In this document: piece after piece, positions 41,926 to 51,775 of the stretch | Layout: the number at the start of each line of letters is the position of its first letter | How positions within the stretch are numbered: the stretch's first letter is position 1 | The notes under the pieces: generated by a model | The model's database searches: none | Seen by the model: only the letters and a program-made list of their open reading frames with translations | What the model was told of the DNA's origin: nothing | Translations under genes and position numbers: made by a program | Origin: Oribacterium sp. C9 | GTDB taxonomy: Bacteria; Bacillota; Clostridia; Lachnospirales; Lachnospiraceae | Assembly: GCF_002007235.1 (NCBI RefSeq) | Contig: NZ_MUHW01000007.1 | Location: forward strand, 62,001 to 126,000 | DNA: 64,000 nt | Reading direction: 5' to 3'

Positions 41926-43086
41926 TCACACCATCGTAAGAAGATAATCTTTCACCTTATCAAGCTTACTTCTCTTCCATGCTCCTTCCTCTGCAGTGAG
42001 GGAATAGGGCAATACAACCGAAAGATCCATATGGGCTTTCTCGAAATAACCGTCAGGCTCAGTACTGAAGAAGTAGGCATTCCACACATCATCACCTGCA
42101 TTTTCAAAACGCTCCTTCTCAAGATAGATCATCTTCTTACGCTCTTCCTGTATGAAGGCGGCTGCCGCAAGTGGAGATAATAATGCAAATTCTTCTGCTC
42201 TTATATCGGTGAAGATGTACGGAAGCCCGGCTTCAACTATGGTCTCCGGTCCTCTCATGATCTTAGTTCCCACTGCCTCAAAGGACATTTCCGATTCAGT
42301 AAATTCAAGCTTCAGAAGAACTCCATCATCGGTGTATGGGTGAGCCCTCTGATAATCTGTATCAAAGATGAAATTTCCAAGCGAGTAAAAGATCATCTTT
42401 CCATCATCAAATGTCTCGTAGTTCTCAACCACATGAGGATGATGGGCTACCACCGCATCAGCTCCCATCTCAAGATAACGGAGATATCTGTCTCTCGTAT
42501 AGGGATTCGGCATAGCGGCAAACTCCTCACCACCATGAGCCACAACTATACACCATCTGCAGTGCTCTTTTATCTCTTTGATCCTCGCTTCTATACGCTC
42601 CATGTCATCCCATCGGAACACACCGGGATCAGTAGCAGTTGCAGGGATACATTCTGCCATATAGGCGACTCCGAACATGCCGATACCACCGGCTTCATCC
42701 AGTATCACAGGCTTTGAAGCCTCAACCTCATTTATATCAGCACCTATGGTACTTGCGCCCGATTCTGCAGCAAGACGCCTGGTATTTAAAAGTCCTTCCT
42801 CTCCGGCATCCATGATATGGTTGTTTGAAATGTTCCAGATATCAGAGTGAATGTTCTTAAGCACGGATACAGCAGCCGGATCCATGCTGTGAAAAAAGAC
42901 TCCATGGCTTCCGTTATCCTCTGCATCTGTCAAAGCGCCTTCTACATTGGCAACCACATGGTCAGCGCTGTGAAAGAACTTTAAGAGAGAATCTGATATC
43001 AGTTCAGGATCCTCCCAACGGTTCAGCATATACTTATCAAAGCCTATATCGCCGGTAAAAACGATGGATGTTTTTTCCCTTTTCAT
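41926..43086 (-). CDS. CapA/PgsA-like metallophosphoesterase-family protein
   Basis: The 386-residue protein opens SIVFTGDIGFDKYM (metal Asp), then VANVEGALTD, NISNNHIMDAGEEGL (NNH metal motif), VVAHGGEEF and HPHVVENYE with the final His ligands and SLGNFIFD. This is the CapA fold linked to poly-gamma-glutamate synthesis, but no CapB/C genes are near and there is no signal peptide or anchor, so it is probably a cytosolic homologue of unknown substrate. The gap to the peptidase gene is only 1 bp, so the two are co-transcribed. Confidence 0.88.
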   Translation of the reverse strand: MKREKTSIVFTGDIGFDKYMLNRWEDPELISDSLLKFFHSADHVVANVEGALTDAEDNGSHGVFFHSMDPAAVSVLKNIHSDIWNISNNHIMDAGEEGLLNTRRLAAESGASTIGADINEVEASKPVILDEAGGIGMFGVAYMAECIPATATDPGVFRWDDMERIEARIKEIKEHCRWCIVVAHGGEEFAAMPNPYTRDRYLRYLEMGADAVVAHHPHVVENYETFDDGKMIFYSLGNFIFDTDYQRAHPYTDDGVLLKLEFTESEMSFEAVGTKIMRGPETIVEAGLPYIFTDIRAEEFALLSPLAAAAFIQEERKKMIYLEKERFENAGDDVWNAYFFSTEPDGYFEKAHMDLSVVLPYSLTAEEGAWKRSKLDKVKDYLLTMV

Positions 43087-43087
43087 A

Positions 43088-44524
43088 TTATTTCAACCTC
43101 TTAAGTGTTTCCAGTGTCAGCTTATATATACGCCCTGTGCTTTCGATATGAAGTCTTTCCCTCGGTGTATGTATATCCGTGAGATCCGGCCCGATGGAAA
43201 CCGCATCCAGTCCCGACATCTTTCCTGAAAGGATACCGCACTCCAGTCCCGCATGAAGGGCTTCGACCTTGGGCTCTGTACCGTTAAGAGCCTTGTATGC
43301 CTCAATCATGGTATCACGAAGTCTGGAATCCGCCTTATACTCCCATGCGGAATATGCTGCTCCGACTTCAACCCGAGCTCCAAGCGCCATAGCCATGGAC
43401 TGAATCCTCTCCACAGTCTCATCTCTCTGTGAGTTGACGCTTGATCTCACCAGAAAACTGAAGCAGATTGAATCCCCCTCTGTGTAGATCTGACCGAGAT
43501 TTGTGGAGGTCTGAACGAGCCCTTCTACATCCGCACTCATTACCTGAACTCCGTTCGGCACGGTGAACATAAAGGCTGTTATACGCTCGCTGATCTTCCT
43601 GCTGAATACCTGCACAACATCAGAAGCTTCAGCCTTCACCCATACTCCGGGATCTGTGACTCTGTATTCGTTCCTTAGATTTCTCTCGAGCTCAGCCACC
43701 GCTTCCACTGCAGCCTCCACATCAGAAACCATGATCGTAGCTGAAGCCTCTCTCGGAATTGCATTGTCCTTGGTTCCACCGTAAGCCTCCGCTAGCCTAA
43801 GCTCAGTCTTCCGGGATATCTCGAACAGAGCTCGTCCCAGCATGATGTCAGCATTGGCACGTCCTTTGTGAATCTCCTCTCCGGAATGTCCTCCTGCGAG
43901 TCCGCCTACTGACACCTTTAGGGCTTTTCCTGCCAATGTTTCTCTCTCGCCGCTGAACCTGACCAGAACTCTGGCGGCTCCTGCACAGCTTACAGTGAAG
44001 ATCCCGTCAGCCTCAGAATCAAGATTCAGCATGTACTTTGCTTTGAGATCGGAGGTATCCAGTGCCCTGGCACCAACCATTCCTATTTCTTCTCCCACAG
44101 TGAAAACACATTCAAGCTCAGGATGCTCGACCTCTTTGGATGCGAGGATGGCAAGCTCCATTGCCACAGCTATTCCGTCGTCTCCTCCAAGGGTGGTTCC
44201 CCTTGCTCCTACCAGGTCTCCATCCACGAAGAGATCCAGACCTTCTGTCATCATGTCCTTTGTGCAGTCGGGATCCTGCTCTGCAACCATGTCCATATGA
44301 CCCTGGAGCATGACAGTATCTGCATCTTCATATCCGGGTGTTGCAGGTTTAAAGATAACAACATTGCCGGCTTCATCCTGACGATACCTGAGATCATGCT
44401 TCTTCGCGAAATTCACTATATGATCACTTATGGCCTGTGTGTTTCCTGAGCCATGCGGAATCCCGCATATCTCCTCAAAATAACTGAATACTTCCTTTGG
44501 TTCTAAATTTGATAATACGCCCAT
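43088..44524 (-). CDS. pepD: Aminoacyl-histidine dipeptidase (Xaa-His, PepD type)
   Basis: This 478-residue M20-family peptidase has the zinc motifs GHMDMVAE, GDDGIAVAM, VGEEIGMVGA (catalytic Glu) and the C-terminal ALHAGLECGI and DIHTPRERLHI, with a dimerisation lid in between. It hydrolyses carnosine-like or other dipeptides in the cytoplasm. The downstream CapA-like gene starts 1 bp after its stop. A stem-loop upstream separates it from the DUF819 transporter gene. Confidence 0.95.
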   Translation of the reverse strand: MGVLSNLEPKEVFSYFEEICGIPHGSGNTQAISDHIVNFAKKHDLRYRQDEAGNVVIFKPATPGYEDADTVMLQGHMDMVAEQDPDCTKDMMTEGLDLFVDGDLVGARGTTLGGDDGIAVAMELAILASKEVEHPELECVFTVGEEIGMVGARALDTSDLKAKYMLNLDSEADGIFTVSCAGAARVLVRFSGERETLAGKALKVSVGGLAGGHSGEEIHKGRANADIMLGRALFEISRKTELRLAEAYGGTKDNAIPREASATIMVSDVEAAVEAVAELERNLRNEYRVTDPGVWVKAEASDVVQVFSRKISERITAFMFTVPNGVQVMSADVEGLVQTSTNLGQIYTEGDSICFSFLVRSSVNSQRDETVERIQSMAMALGARVEVGAAYSAWEYKADSRLRDTMIEAYKALNGTEPKVEALHAGLECGILSGKMSGLDAVSIGPDLTDIHTPRERLHIESTGRIYKLTLETLKRLK

Positions 44525-44540
44525 ATTTTTTTCCTTATAA

Positions 44541-44575
44541 CAAAAGAGCTGTCATACCTTGTAAGTTATGACAGC
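44541..44575 (-). terminator. Stem-loop after the DUF819 gene
   Basis: GCTGTCATA and TATGACAGC form a 9-bp stem followed on the minus strand by CUC then UUUU, so partial termination before pepD is likely. Confidence 0.7.
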
Positions 44576-44588
44576 CCATGATTCTGAC

Positions 44589-45761
44589 TTAAGCTAATGC
44601 ATGCATGATATTGGCACACAGTACCGCAAGAGGTGTACCTACAACGTAGCCCATGAGAGCCATGAGGATACCTACAGGAACGAGGGATCCTGAGTAAGAA
44701 CCTGCAAGTACAGGTGCAGATGCTGTACCGCCGATATTGGCAAGTGATGCAACTCCGGCAGTAAAGAGATCAAGCTTGAGTACACGGCAGATAACAAGCA
44801 TGAGAACTGCATGAATAGCAAGAATGATAAAGCCTGTGAGTATCCATGCAGGTGCGTCGCCGAGCTCCAGAAGACTTGCACGGCTTGCCAGAAGACCGAT
44901 TACCGAATAAAGGAGCAGGTTGGAAACTTCTGCAGAACCAGGAACCTTACCAAGCGGTGTAACTGCTGCTATAAGTGAAACAGCTGTAATGAAAAGAACT
45001 GTCCATGTTGCCTTATCCGAGAAACCGGTTGCATCATACAGTGCAGTACCTACATTTGATGCGATGGCACTTGCAAGGAATGCTGAACCTATGAGAAGGA
45101 TGAGGCTCTGGAATGTGATCTTGCTGGTGTTTGACTTTGCCTCTTCCTCAAGCTTTGATGAAACCTCATCAAGCTTTGAAGTATCTGCCTTGGTCCACTT
45201 GTTGAACTTAGGTGCCAGCTGAATAGCCCACAGCAGAAACATTACCCAGAGTGAATAGTCGATGGAATCGATGACAAGGGCATAACCCATATCTGCTTCG
45301 CTGATATTGAGGGCTGCCTGAACTGCCACCATGTTTCCCGAACCGCCAATCCACGATCCGCAGAGAGCTCCGAGACCCATCCATGCATCACTTCCGATGG
45401 TACCCTTCATCAGAACAAAAGCAACGATAAAGCCGATGATGATAGTTACTGTCGCGGAGAAAAATCCGATGAGCATCTTCGGTCCGAGCTTCAGAACTTT
45501 TCTGATATCACATCTCAAAAGCATGGCGAAGATCATCGCATATGTCAGATTGTTCTTTAACGCGCTGTAGGCAGGCTTTGTTTCAGCCATATCCCATACC
45601 TTCAAGGTGCAGAGAAGCATAGCGATAAGGTAACAGAGAACAACTGCAGGCACATACTTAAAGAATTTCTGAAGACCGCCTGTGGCATGATGTGACAGCG
45701 TTACCAATACAGCCGCCATAAACAGCAGTACAGCAACATAAGTGAAACCATTAGTAATCAT
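44589..45761 (-). CDS. DUF819-family membrane protein, putative transporter
   Basis: A 390-residue membrane protein with about ten helices. The GALCGSWIGGSGNMVAVQAAL and ASLANIGGTASAPVLAGSY segments are the two inverted-repeat re-entrant motifs of the DUF819/YjcL family, a branch related to Na+-coupled carboxylate or glutamate carriers. The central cytoplasmic loop is charged (residues 190-215). Being upstream of a dipeptidase it might carry amino acids or peptides, but this is only a suggestion. ATG 45761 has GGGGG upstream and is favoured over the TTG two codons earlier. Confidence 0.88.
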   Translation of the reverse strand: MITNGFTYVAVLLFMAAVLVTLSHHATGGLQKFFKYVPAVVLCYLIAMLLCTLKVWDMAETKPAYSALKNNLTYAMIFAMLLRCDIRKVLKLGPKMLIGFFSATVTIIIGFIVAFVLMKGTIGSDAWMGLGALCGSWIGGSGNMVAVQAALNISEADMGYALVIDSIDYSLWVMFLLWAIQLAPKFNKWTKADTSKLDEVSSKLEEEAKSNTSKITFQSLILLIGSAFLASAIASNVGTALYDATGFSDKATWTVLFITAVSLIAAVTPLGKVPGSAEVSNLLLYSVIGLLASRASLLELGDAPAWILTGFIILAIHAVLMLVICRVLKLDLFTAGVASLANIGGTASAPVLAGSYSGSLVPVGILMALMGYVVGTPLAVLCANIMHALA

Positions 45762-45892
45762 AAACAACCCCCTTCAAAGTTATTTTGCCGATACAAAATT
45801 TAAAATCCTGAAAAATAATCATCACTCATTTAATACTTTGCATCTTGACATTATTTTTAACAATTATATCACCGTAATTTAAGATTTGTCGC

Positions 45893-45934
45893 TAAAAAAA
45901 TGGTGGGGAAAAGCATAAACTTTTCACCCACCAT
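45893..45934 (-). terminator. Terminator of the cellodextrin operon
   Basis: ATGGTGGG-GAAAAG and CTTTTCACCCACCAT pair around CATAAA, with seven U following on the minus strand; it closes the LacI-SBP-permease-GH5 transcription unit. Confidence 0.88.
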
Positions 45935-46024
45935 TGAGCATTCATAATATTAAGATAAATGTGCTCACGACACAGTCTGTGATCACCGGCTTCATCGAAA
46001 AACATCGATGCAGTAAATGATACA

Positions 46025-47047
46025 TCATTGTGTCAGAAGCTGCAAGAGTTCATTTCTTATACCGGCATAATGCTCCTGATTTATTCCGAAATCCATATTC
46101 TTATATGTCCAGAGAGCACATCCTATATTCTCTTCGGAAAAGATAGTCATCACATCCCGGAACCATCGAAGCGTATCCTCTGACGGAGCCTGGTCTATGA
46201 CTCCGAACTCTCCCACATAAAGAGGTGCACCCTTCTCTTTTGCCGCATCCACAGCTACATTTACCATAGACCTCAGGTATGAGATATTCATCTCATCATA
46301 CTGTCTGTCCAGGACATTCTGCCCCTGGGCGCCCAGGATGCGGGATTTCTCTTTGTATATCTCATAGCTGTCAGGATAATGTACATCCCCTATCTCTTTC
46401 ATAACAGGCATCCAGTGTGCCCACTGATGTGTGAACACCAGAGGCTCATAAAAATGGAACGTAAACAGTATCCTGTCATCCGCAGGTTTCTCCAGATACT
46501 TTATGGTTCCGGCACTGTTCCACTGTATACCGCCGTAGATTATCCATGCATCCTTTGAGAAATTTCTGATAACCGAAACCGCCTTCTTTATGAGAGCATT
46601 CCAGGCATCGGCATTCTCATCCTCCACTACTTCATTCAGAAGCTCAAAGGCGAGATCTTTGCATCCCGAAAATTCCTTCGCTATAGCCTCCCAGAGCTTA
46701 AGGAATCTTCCCTGAACCTTTTCATCCGTGAACAGGCGATTCTTCTCCGAATCACCTGCGTCATTGAAATCATAGCCATATGCCTTGTGGAGATCGAGTA
46801 TAACAGGAAGCTTCTGTCCCTCGCACCATGATATCACCTCATGTACTCTTTCAAAGCCTTTATCCTTCCGAACCCCTTCTTCAGTTTCAAACACTTCATA
46901 ATCTATAGGAAGCCGGATGTGATCAAAGCCCATTTCTCTGATCCTTACGATATCCTCTTCCTTTATGAAGCTGTCGTAATGCTTTTCTTCATGAGTACAC
47001 TGTGATAAAAATCCGCCTAAATTTATACCTCTCCTCAGTGACGTCAT
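46025..47047 (-). CDS. Intracellular GH5-family glycoside hydrolase
   Basis: The 340-residue TIM-barrel enzyme shows the GH5 pattern: RRGINLGGFLSQ, HIRLPIDYE, VILDLHKAYG, catalytic acid E139 in ELLNEV, HFYEPLVFTHQ and nucleophile E280 in YVGEFGV. There is no signal peptide, so it works in the cytoplasm on imported beta-glucan or mannan oligosaccharides. Its start overlaps the permease stop by 4 bp. With the phosphorylase divergently encoded, a likely role is to trim longer cellodextrins to cellobiose. Subfamily and exact linkage are uncertain. Confidence 0.9.
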   Translation of the reverse strand: MTSLRRGINLGGFLSQCTHEEKHYDSFIKEEDIVRIREMGFDHIRLPIDYEVFETEEGVRKDKGFERVHEVISWCEGQKLPVILDLHKAYGYDFNDAGDSEKNRLFTDEKVQGRFLKLWEAIAKEFSGCKDLAFELLNEVVEDENADAWNALIKKAVSVIRNFSKDAWIIYGGIQWNSAGTIKYLEKPADDRILFTFHFYEPLVFTHQWAHWMPVMKEIGDVHYPDSYEIYKEKSRILGAQGQNVLDRQYDEMNISYLRSMVNVAVDAAKEKGAPLYVGEFGVIDQAPSEDTLRWFRDVMTIFSEENIGCALWTYKNMDFGINQEHYAGIRNELLQLLTQ

Positions 47048-47904
47048 TCCTTGACTCCTCCTAATGTTACACCTTCAACTATGAACTTCGATAACAAGAT
47101 GTAAACGAAGATGATAGGAACGATGGCTATGGTTATGAGCATGTAAACCTTTCCCATATCAAACTTAAGGAAGTCCGCACTTCTGAGAGAAGCGATAAGG
47201 ATAGGCAATGTCTTTTTCTTCTGTGTGCTGAGCACCAGTGCAGGAATGAAGTAGTTATTCCATGAAGTTACGAAAGCAAATATCGCCTGAACCGCCATAG
47301 CAGGCTTCATAACAGGAAGCACGATGCTGTTAAATGTTCTGAACTCGCTGGCACCGTCTATTCTCGAAGCCTCCACCAGAGACATAGGAAGTGATGACTG
47401 CATGTAGCTGTACATAAAATAGAAAACAGACGGTGCCGCTATGGATGGAAGTATAAGAGGAAAAAATGTATCTTCCATATTCATCTTTGTGATCAGACGC
47501 AGGAATCCAAGTGCTGACACCTGTGTAGGCATTACCAGAATAAGCATGATAAAGATAAATGCCGCTTTCTTGAGCCTGAAATCATAGGCGTAAAGTCCGT
47601 ATGCTGTCAATGCTGAGAAATAGCACGAAAGTATAGCCGAGAAGGACGATACGATGAGGGAGTTGACGATACCGTTGAAGATAGGAACATTGGCATCATG
47701 TGCAACGTTTGTGAGATTCTTTATGAATGCCGCACCCGGAATAGCCGAGAATCCCTTCTGTATATCCACATGCTCTCTTGTTGAGTTGATCAACAGAATA
47801 TAAAAGAAGAAAAGACACAGGAATGATAAAACAGTCAGTAGAACATATGCTGCTACGGTTCTGATTTTTGCCTCTGTGATCTCTCTTTGCTTTAATGCAT
47901 ACAT
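47044..47904 (-). CDS. Sugar ABC transporter permease (MalG type)
   Basis: A 286-residue permease with six helices and the EAA loop EASRIDGASEFRTFNSIVLPVMKPA that contacts the ATPase. It pairs with the MalF-type permease 12 bp upstream and the binding lipoprotein to import a sugar oligomer, probably cellobiose/cellodextrin. No ATPase is encoded here; such CUT1 systems usually share an MsmK-type ATPase encoded elsewhere. Confidence 0.95.
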   Translation of the reverse strand: MYALKQREITEAKIRTVAAYVLLTVLSFLCLFFFYILLINSTREHVDIQKGFSAIPGAAFIKNLTNVAHDANVPIFNGIVNSLIVSSFSAILSCYFSALTAYGLYAYDFRLKKAAFIFIMLILVMPTQVSALGFLRLITKMNMEDTFFPLILPSIAAPSVFYFMYSYMQSSLPMSLVEASRIDGASEFRTFNSIVLPVMKPAMAVQAIFAFVTSWNNYFIPALVLSTQKKKTLPILIASLRSADFLKFDMGKVYMLITIAIVPIIFVYILLSKFIVEGVTLGGVKE

Positions 47905-47916
47905 ACCGCTCCCTCC

Positions 47917-48867
47917 TTATAACTTGTCTCTGTCTCTACGCTTCTTTGACTTTCCGTTATCTTCACCGTTCATCGAGAAATAAACGCAAAGACAAAGGAT
48001 CGCACAAACCACGAACAATACAACCGAAAGTGCACCTGCCATACCATAGTTCTTGTTGAACAGATGCTTGTTCAGATACATGATGATGGTCATGGAGGTT
48101 CTGTCCGGACCTCCTGTTCCGTCTGTAAGGATCTGAGGTACATCGAACATCTGGAGACCGCCGATCATGGATGTGATGAACACATATACAAGGATAGGCT
48201 TGATATTCGGTAATGTAATATAGAAAAAAGTCTCACGGTGATTACAGCCATCCAGCTCTGCCGCTTCAAAGAGTGAGGGGTTAATGCCCATTACCGCAGC
48301 CATGAGTATGATGGTGGTATTTCCGAACCACATAAGGAAGTTCATGGAAGCAACGAGACCTCTGGTCCCCCAGACTTCAGCAAGAAAACGATATGGCTTT
48401 GAAAGAATTCCTGAATCAACAAGGAAAGAATTGACCGGCCCAATATCCGAGAAAAGTGCGAAGAATAACATGGAAAATGCACTTGCCATGATCAGGTTAG
48501 GCATATAGATAATTACCTTAAATAACTGCTTGCCTTTGATCCTGAGTCTTACATCTGTGAACCAGGCTGCAAGAATGAGGGATACCGTGATCTGTGGCAG
48601 GAATCCCATCAGCCAGAGTATAAATGTGTTTCCCATATACTTGGGAAGATCTGTTTCAAAAAGAGTTTTGTAATTATCAAGTCCTACAAATGTAGGTCCG
48701 ATATCTCTGAGTCCTGATCTGTAGTATTCAAAAAAGCTGTAATAGATAGTTGAAGCTAAAGGAATCAGCTGAAATATCGCAAATGTTATAAAGAACGGGA
48801 GGATAAATATATATCCCCATTTTGAATAGTCTACCTTTTTGTTTTTAACTGTTTTTGTGTCTGACAT
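47917..48867 (-). CDS. Sugar ABC transporter permease (MalF type)
   Basis: The 316-residue permease has six helices after a basic N-terminus (KNKKVDYSKWGYIFILPFFI) and the EAA loop EAAELDGCNHRETFFYITLPNIKP. The frame is open to 48951 but GGAG precedes ATG 48867. A strong stem-loop lies between it and the binding-protein gene, so permease expression is likely lower than that of the lipoprotein, as in many ABC operons. Confidence 0.95.
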   Translation of the reverse strand: MSDTKTVKNKKVDYSKWGYIFILPFFITFAIFQLIPLASTIYYSFFEYYRSGLRDIGPTFVGLDNYKTLFETDLPKYMGNTFILWLMGFLPQITVSLILAAWFTDVRLRIKGKQLFKVIIYMPNLIMASAFSMLFFALFSDIGPVNSFLVDSGILSKPYRFLAEVWGTRGLVASMNFLMWFGNTTIILMAAVMGINPSLFEAAELDGCNHRETFFYITLPNIKPILVYVFITSMIGGLQMFDVPQILTDGTGGPDRTSMTIIMYLNKHLFNKNYGMAGALSVVLFVVCAILCLCVYFSMNGEDNGKSKKRRDRDKL

Positions 48868-48952
48868 ACTGATCTCCGTTCCGCTGTCCCTCATGACATC
48901 ATCTGCAGTGATGGAAACTCTGTTTTTCACGCTATCCCTCCTGACAATCAAC

Positions 48953-48976
48953 TCAGGGTGGGGTATCCCACCCTGA
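48953..48976 (-). other. Intercistronic stem-loop after the binding-protein gene
   Basis: TCAGGGTGGG and CCCACCCTGA pair perfectly around GTAT with no U-run, typical of a message-stabilising or partial-termination structure between SBP and permease genes. Confidence 0.8.
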
Positions 48977-49060
48977 AATACCTTATCCAGCCATTTATAT
49001 CGGGCAACTACTTATTATCCTGCTCTCGAACAAGCATCAAAAGCTTACATCGATTCCTTC

Positions 49061-50428
49061 TTATGTAGGCCAAGCTACGTCTGTGATCTCCGGATATGCT
49101 TCCTTTATAGAGGTCTCAAAGTTCTGCTTTGCAGTATCGAGGTCTACATTACCATTGAAGTAATCCTTCATAGCTCTCTGTATAAGCTCATTACATCCCT
49201 GATCATATGGTGAGATGTTGCTCATATCAATCTTTTCTGCAGTCTCTGAGAAAAGTGCTACATGGTTCTCTCCGCCAAGGAAATCTGAGCCGAAGTTCTT
49301 ATCTTCAGCGATATCCTTCATACCTGAGATCGTATTGGTATAATCCTGGATCTCCTGATCTCTGGTCATGGATTCCATGATCTCGGTATTACATGTGAGC
49401 TGCTCCATGATGTCCTTTATGTCATCAGCATTGTCGGTTCCCTGTGCTGCACAGAGCCATGTTCCGCCCCAGTAGTATGGTGCAGGTCCATAGCATACTG
49501 CCCAGTCACCGAAGCCCTTCTCTCCTGCATTTCCGAGAAGTGTGAAGTTGATGCCCCATGTTGAATAGAAGAATCCAAATACATCACCGTCAGCGCCCTG
49601 ATCTGATGCCCAGCCGTCATCCCAGAGAGAGGTCTTGTTATTGTAGCCCTTATCTGTGTAAGCCTTGGTCTGCTCTATCCAGCGCATGATGTTCTTATCT
49701 ACATTTACTGTTGTTCCTGTTACCCATGGAGCAGAAACATTGTTAGAGAATGTACGATATGAATCATCAAAACCGGAAAGCATCTTGTAGCCCTTGTCAT
49801 GAGCCTTTGCGGCTACCTCATCAAACTTATCCCAGTTTGCGAGAGCTTCCTGAACCTTATCAGGATCATCTGTTCCGAGAACTGCCTTTGCGATGGATCT
49901 TCTGTATGCAAAAAGTCCCGGTGTAGCCTGCCAGGTTGTTCCCTTCTGAACACCATCTACAGAAACGATATCCTTTGTATACTGATACTGATCAGCAAGC
50001 TCTTCCTTGGTAAGTCCGATATCCTTCTGAATGTCCAGAGTATAATCGGAATCTACATACTTCAATGCATAGTCAGCCTCTACCAGGAACATATCGATCT
50101 TATCATCGGCAGCTGCCTTTGCCTGTGCGATCAGAGCCTCATCAAGCTTGTTCTGATAGTTGTTGTTTACGTTCTCATTGATGGTCCACTTTACAACTGT
50201 TCCATCCTTAAGTGTTGTAGTTGCCTTGTCACTTGATACTTCGGCAACACCCGGATAGAAGTCGTTGAAACGGGAACGGAATTCCTCATTCCAGCACCAG
50301 ATGTTAAGTACTTTACCACCATTCGAAACACTCACACCGGCAGGAATATTTTTATGTCCGCATCCTGTCAAACCTACCATCGTTGCTCCCAGTAAAAGAG
50401 CTGTGCCAACCTTCATTACTTTCTTCAT
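49061..50428 (-). CDS. Sugar-binding lipoprotein of the cellodextrin ABC importer
   Basis: The 455-residue protein has a lipoprotein signal (MKKVMKVGTALLLGATMVGLTGC, lipobox LTGC, Cys23) and an extracellular-solute-binding family 1 fold, with many Trp/Tyr (FYSTWGINF, YYWGGTWLC) suitable for stacking on sugar rings. It is downstream of the LacI gene (114 bp) and upstream of two permeases. Glucan-oligosaccharide specificity is inferred from the GH5 and GH94 genes. Confidence 0.95.
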   Translation of the reverse strand: MKKVMKVGTALLLGATMVGLTGCGHKNIPAGVSVSNGGKVLNIWCWNEEFRSRFNDFYPGVAEVSSDKATTTLKDGTVVKWTINENVNNNYQNKLDEALIAQAKAAADDKIDMFLVEADYALKYVDSDYTLDIQKDIGLTKEELADQYQYTKDIVSVDGVQKGTTWQATPGLFAYRRSIAKAVLGTDDPDKVQEALANWDKFDEVAAKAHDKGYKMLSGFDDSYRTFSNNVSAPWVTGTTVNVDKNIMRWIEQTKAYTDKGYNNKTSLWDDGWASDQGADGDVFGFFYSTWGINFTLLGNAGEKGFGDWAVCYGPAPYYWGGTWLCAAQGTDNADDIKDIMEQLTCNTEIMESMTRDQEIQDYTNTISGMKDIAEDKNFGSDFLGGENHVALFSETAEKIDMSNISPYDQGCNELIQRAMKDYFNGNVDLDTAKQNFETSIKEAYPEITDVAWPT

Positions 50429-50542
50429 ACTTCCTCCTATTTCATATTTAAATGTACATGAAAGTGCAAGTGAAACTGTTTATCGGTACGATAGTTCAAC
50501 CCGCACATCATGCATACATAATTTGTTTCATCTTCATAACTA

Positions 50543-51556
50543 CTACTGAAGAAGATCCTTTACTGTCTTGCCTTCCTGTATCCTTCCCTGAACCTTTATC
50601 TGCTCTGCAATGCTGGTCTTCGGGTTTTCGATGATATCTATAAGCTTCCTTACAGAGCGGATACCTATCTCCACAGTATCCTGATAATATGTAGTGAGCT
50701 TCGGACTCAGGGCTCTCGTTAATCTGATCCCGTCATATCCTACGACGCTCACATCCTCAGGTATCCTGAGTCCCATCTCTTCGAGTCCCTGTCTTCCTCC
50801 TATATATGAGTAGTCATCCGGGAAAATGATGGCTGTGGGACGTTCCTTCTGATCCATAAGGATCTTTACGGTATCTCTGCAGCTTTCGATGTCATGGTAT
50901 CTGGATTCCATGATATAACTGTCGGGAACCTCTATTCCGTTTTCCTCGCAGGCTCTGTAAAATCCTGAAAGTCGCTTATCAGTAACAGAAGTACTTTCAC
51001 CGTGGATGAATGCTATCCTTCTGTGTCCATGCTCTATGAGATACTTTGTCAGCTCATATTCACCTTCAACATTGTCCGAAAGCACGCTGCTTCTGTCGTT
51101 ATAAACATAATCGATGGAAACTGTGGGAATATCGCTGTACACCAGATCCTGAACCGCCTGACTCTTGAAATCCACACTTGCAACCAGAACTCCGTCACAC
51201 TTTCTGTATCTTGCATGCTCCAGAAAAGAAGCTTCTCTTCCGGCGATGTTCTTACATATAAAGGTAATGTCATATCCCAGCCTCTCAGCCTCGGTCTTTG
51301 CACTGTTAAGTATCTCCGAGAAGAACTCATGGGTAAGTCCACAGCATGTTTCATCTATAAAGAGAACTCCGATGTTGTGGGAAACACTGGTCTTCAACTG
51401 TTTCGCCGCAGCATTAGGATAATAATTCATCTTTTTTGCTGTCTCTCTGATCAGGTCGGCTGTTGCTCTTCCGACATCTCCATATCCGTTCAAAGCTTTG
51501 CTGACTGTTGCAGTCGATACTCCGCAAGCCTCTGAAATATCCTTTATCGTTACCAT
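50543..51556 (-). CDS. LacI-family regulator of the cellodextrin locus
   Basis: A 337-residue regulator with an N-terminal LacI helix-turn-helix (TIKDISEACGVSTATVSKALNG) and a sugar-binding effector domain. Palindromes of the LacI CGAAA/TTTCG type occur 22 bp before its own start and 16 bp before the divergent GH94 start, so it probably represses itself with the importer operon, and the phosphorylase gene. Cellobiose or a cellodextrin is the likely inducer. Related to CebR-like and similar repressors by context. Confidence 0.93.
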   Translation of the reverse strand: MVTIKDISEACGVSTATVSKALNGYGDVGRATADLIRETAKKMNYYPNAAAKQLKTSVSHNIGVLFIDETCCGLTHEFFSEILNSAKTEAERLGYDITFICKNIAGREASFLEHARYRKCDGVLVASVDFKSQAVQDLVYSDIPTVSIDYVYNDRSSVLSDNVEGEYELTKYLIEHGHRRIAFIHGESTSVTDKRLSGFYRACEENGIEVPDSYIMESRYHDIESCRDTVKILMDQKERPTAIIFPDDYSYIGGRQGLEEMGLRIPEDVSVVGYDGIRLTRALSPKLTTYYQDTVEIGIRSVRKLIDIIENPKTSIAEQIKVQGRIQEGKTVKDLLQ

Positions 51557-51577
51557 TTATCGGGCTCCTTATGCTTC

Positions 51578-51591
51578 CGAAATCGTTTTCG
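51578..51591. promoter_or_regulatory. LacI operator, lacI side
   Basis: CGAAATCGTTTTCG; read toward the regulator gene it is ACGAAAACGATTTCG, identical over 15 bases to the operator at the GH94 gene. Confidence 0.85.
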
Positions 51592-51702
51592 TACCTCAAT
51601 CATAATTCATGTAATTTTCCTAGTCAATTATTGTATTTTAATAATTAACCCGCCATTCTTTTGTTTATATTGCACATTATTTTTAGGTTTTTAAATAATT
51701 TG

Positions 51703-51731
51703 TTTGCAATTATTCAAAAGCCATCTATAAT
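51703..51731 (+). promoter_or_regulatory. Promoter of the GH94 gene
   Basis: TTTGCA (51703-51708), 17 bp, TATAAT (51726-51731). The operator begins 15 bp after the -10. Confidence 0.75.
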
Positions 51732-51746
51732 GAAGTCACGATTCAA

Positions 51747-51760
51747 CGAAAACGATTTCG
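51747..51760. promoter_or_regulatory. LacI operator, GH94 side
   Basis: CGAAAACGATTTCG, with CGAAA/TTTCG symmetry, located just after the transcription start and before the ribosome site. Confidence 0.85.
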
Positions 51761-51775
51761 CAACAGGAGGAGCAA

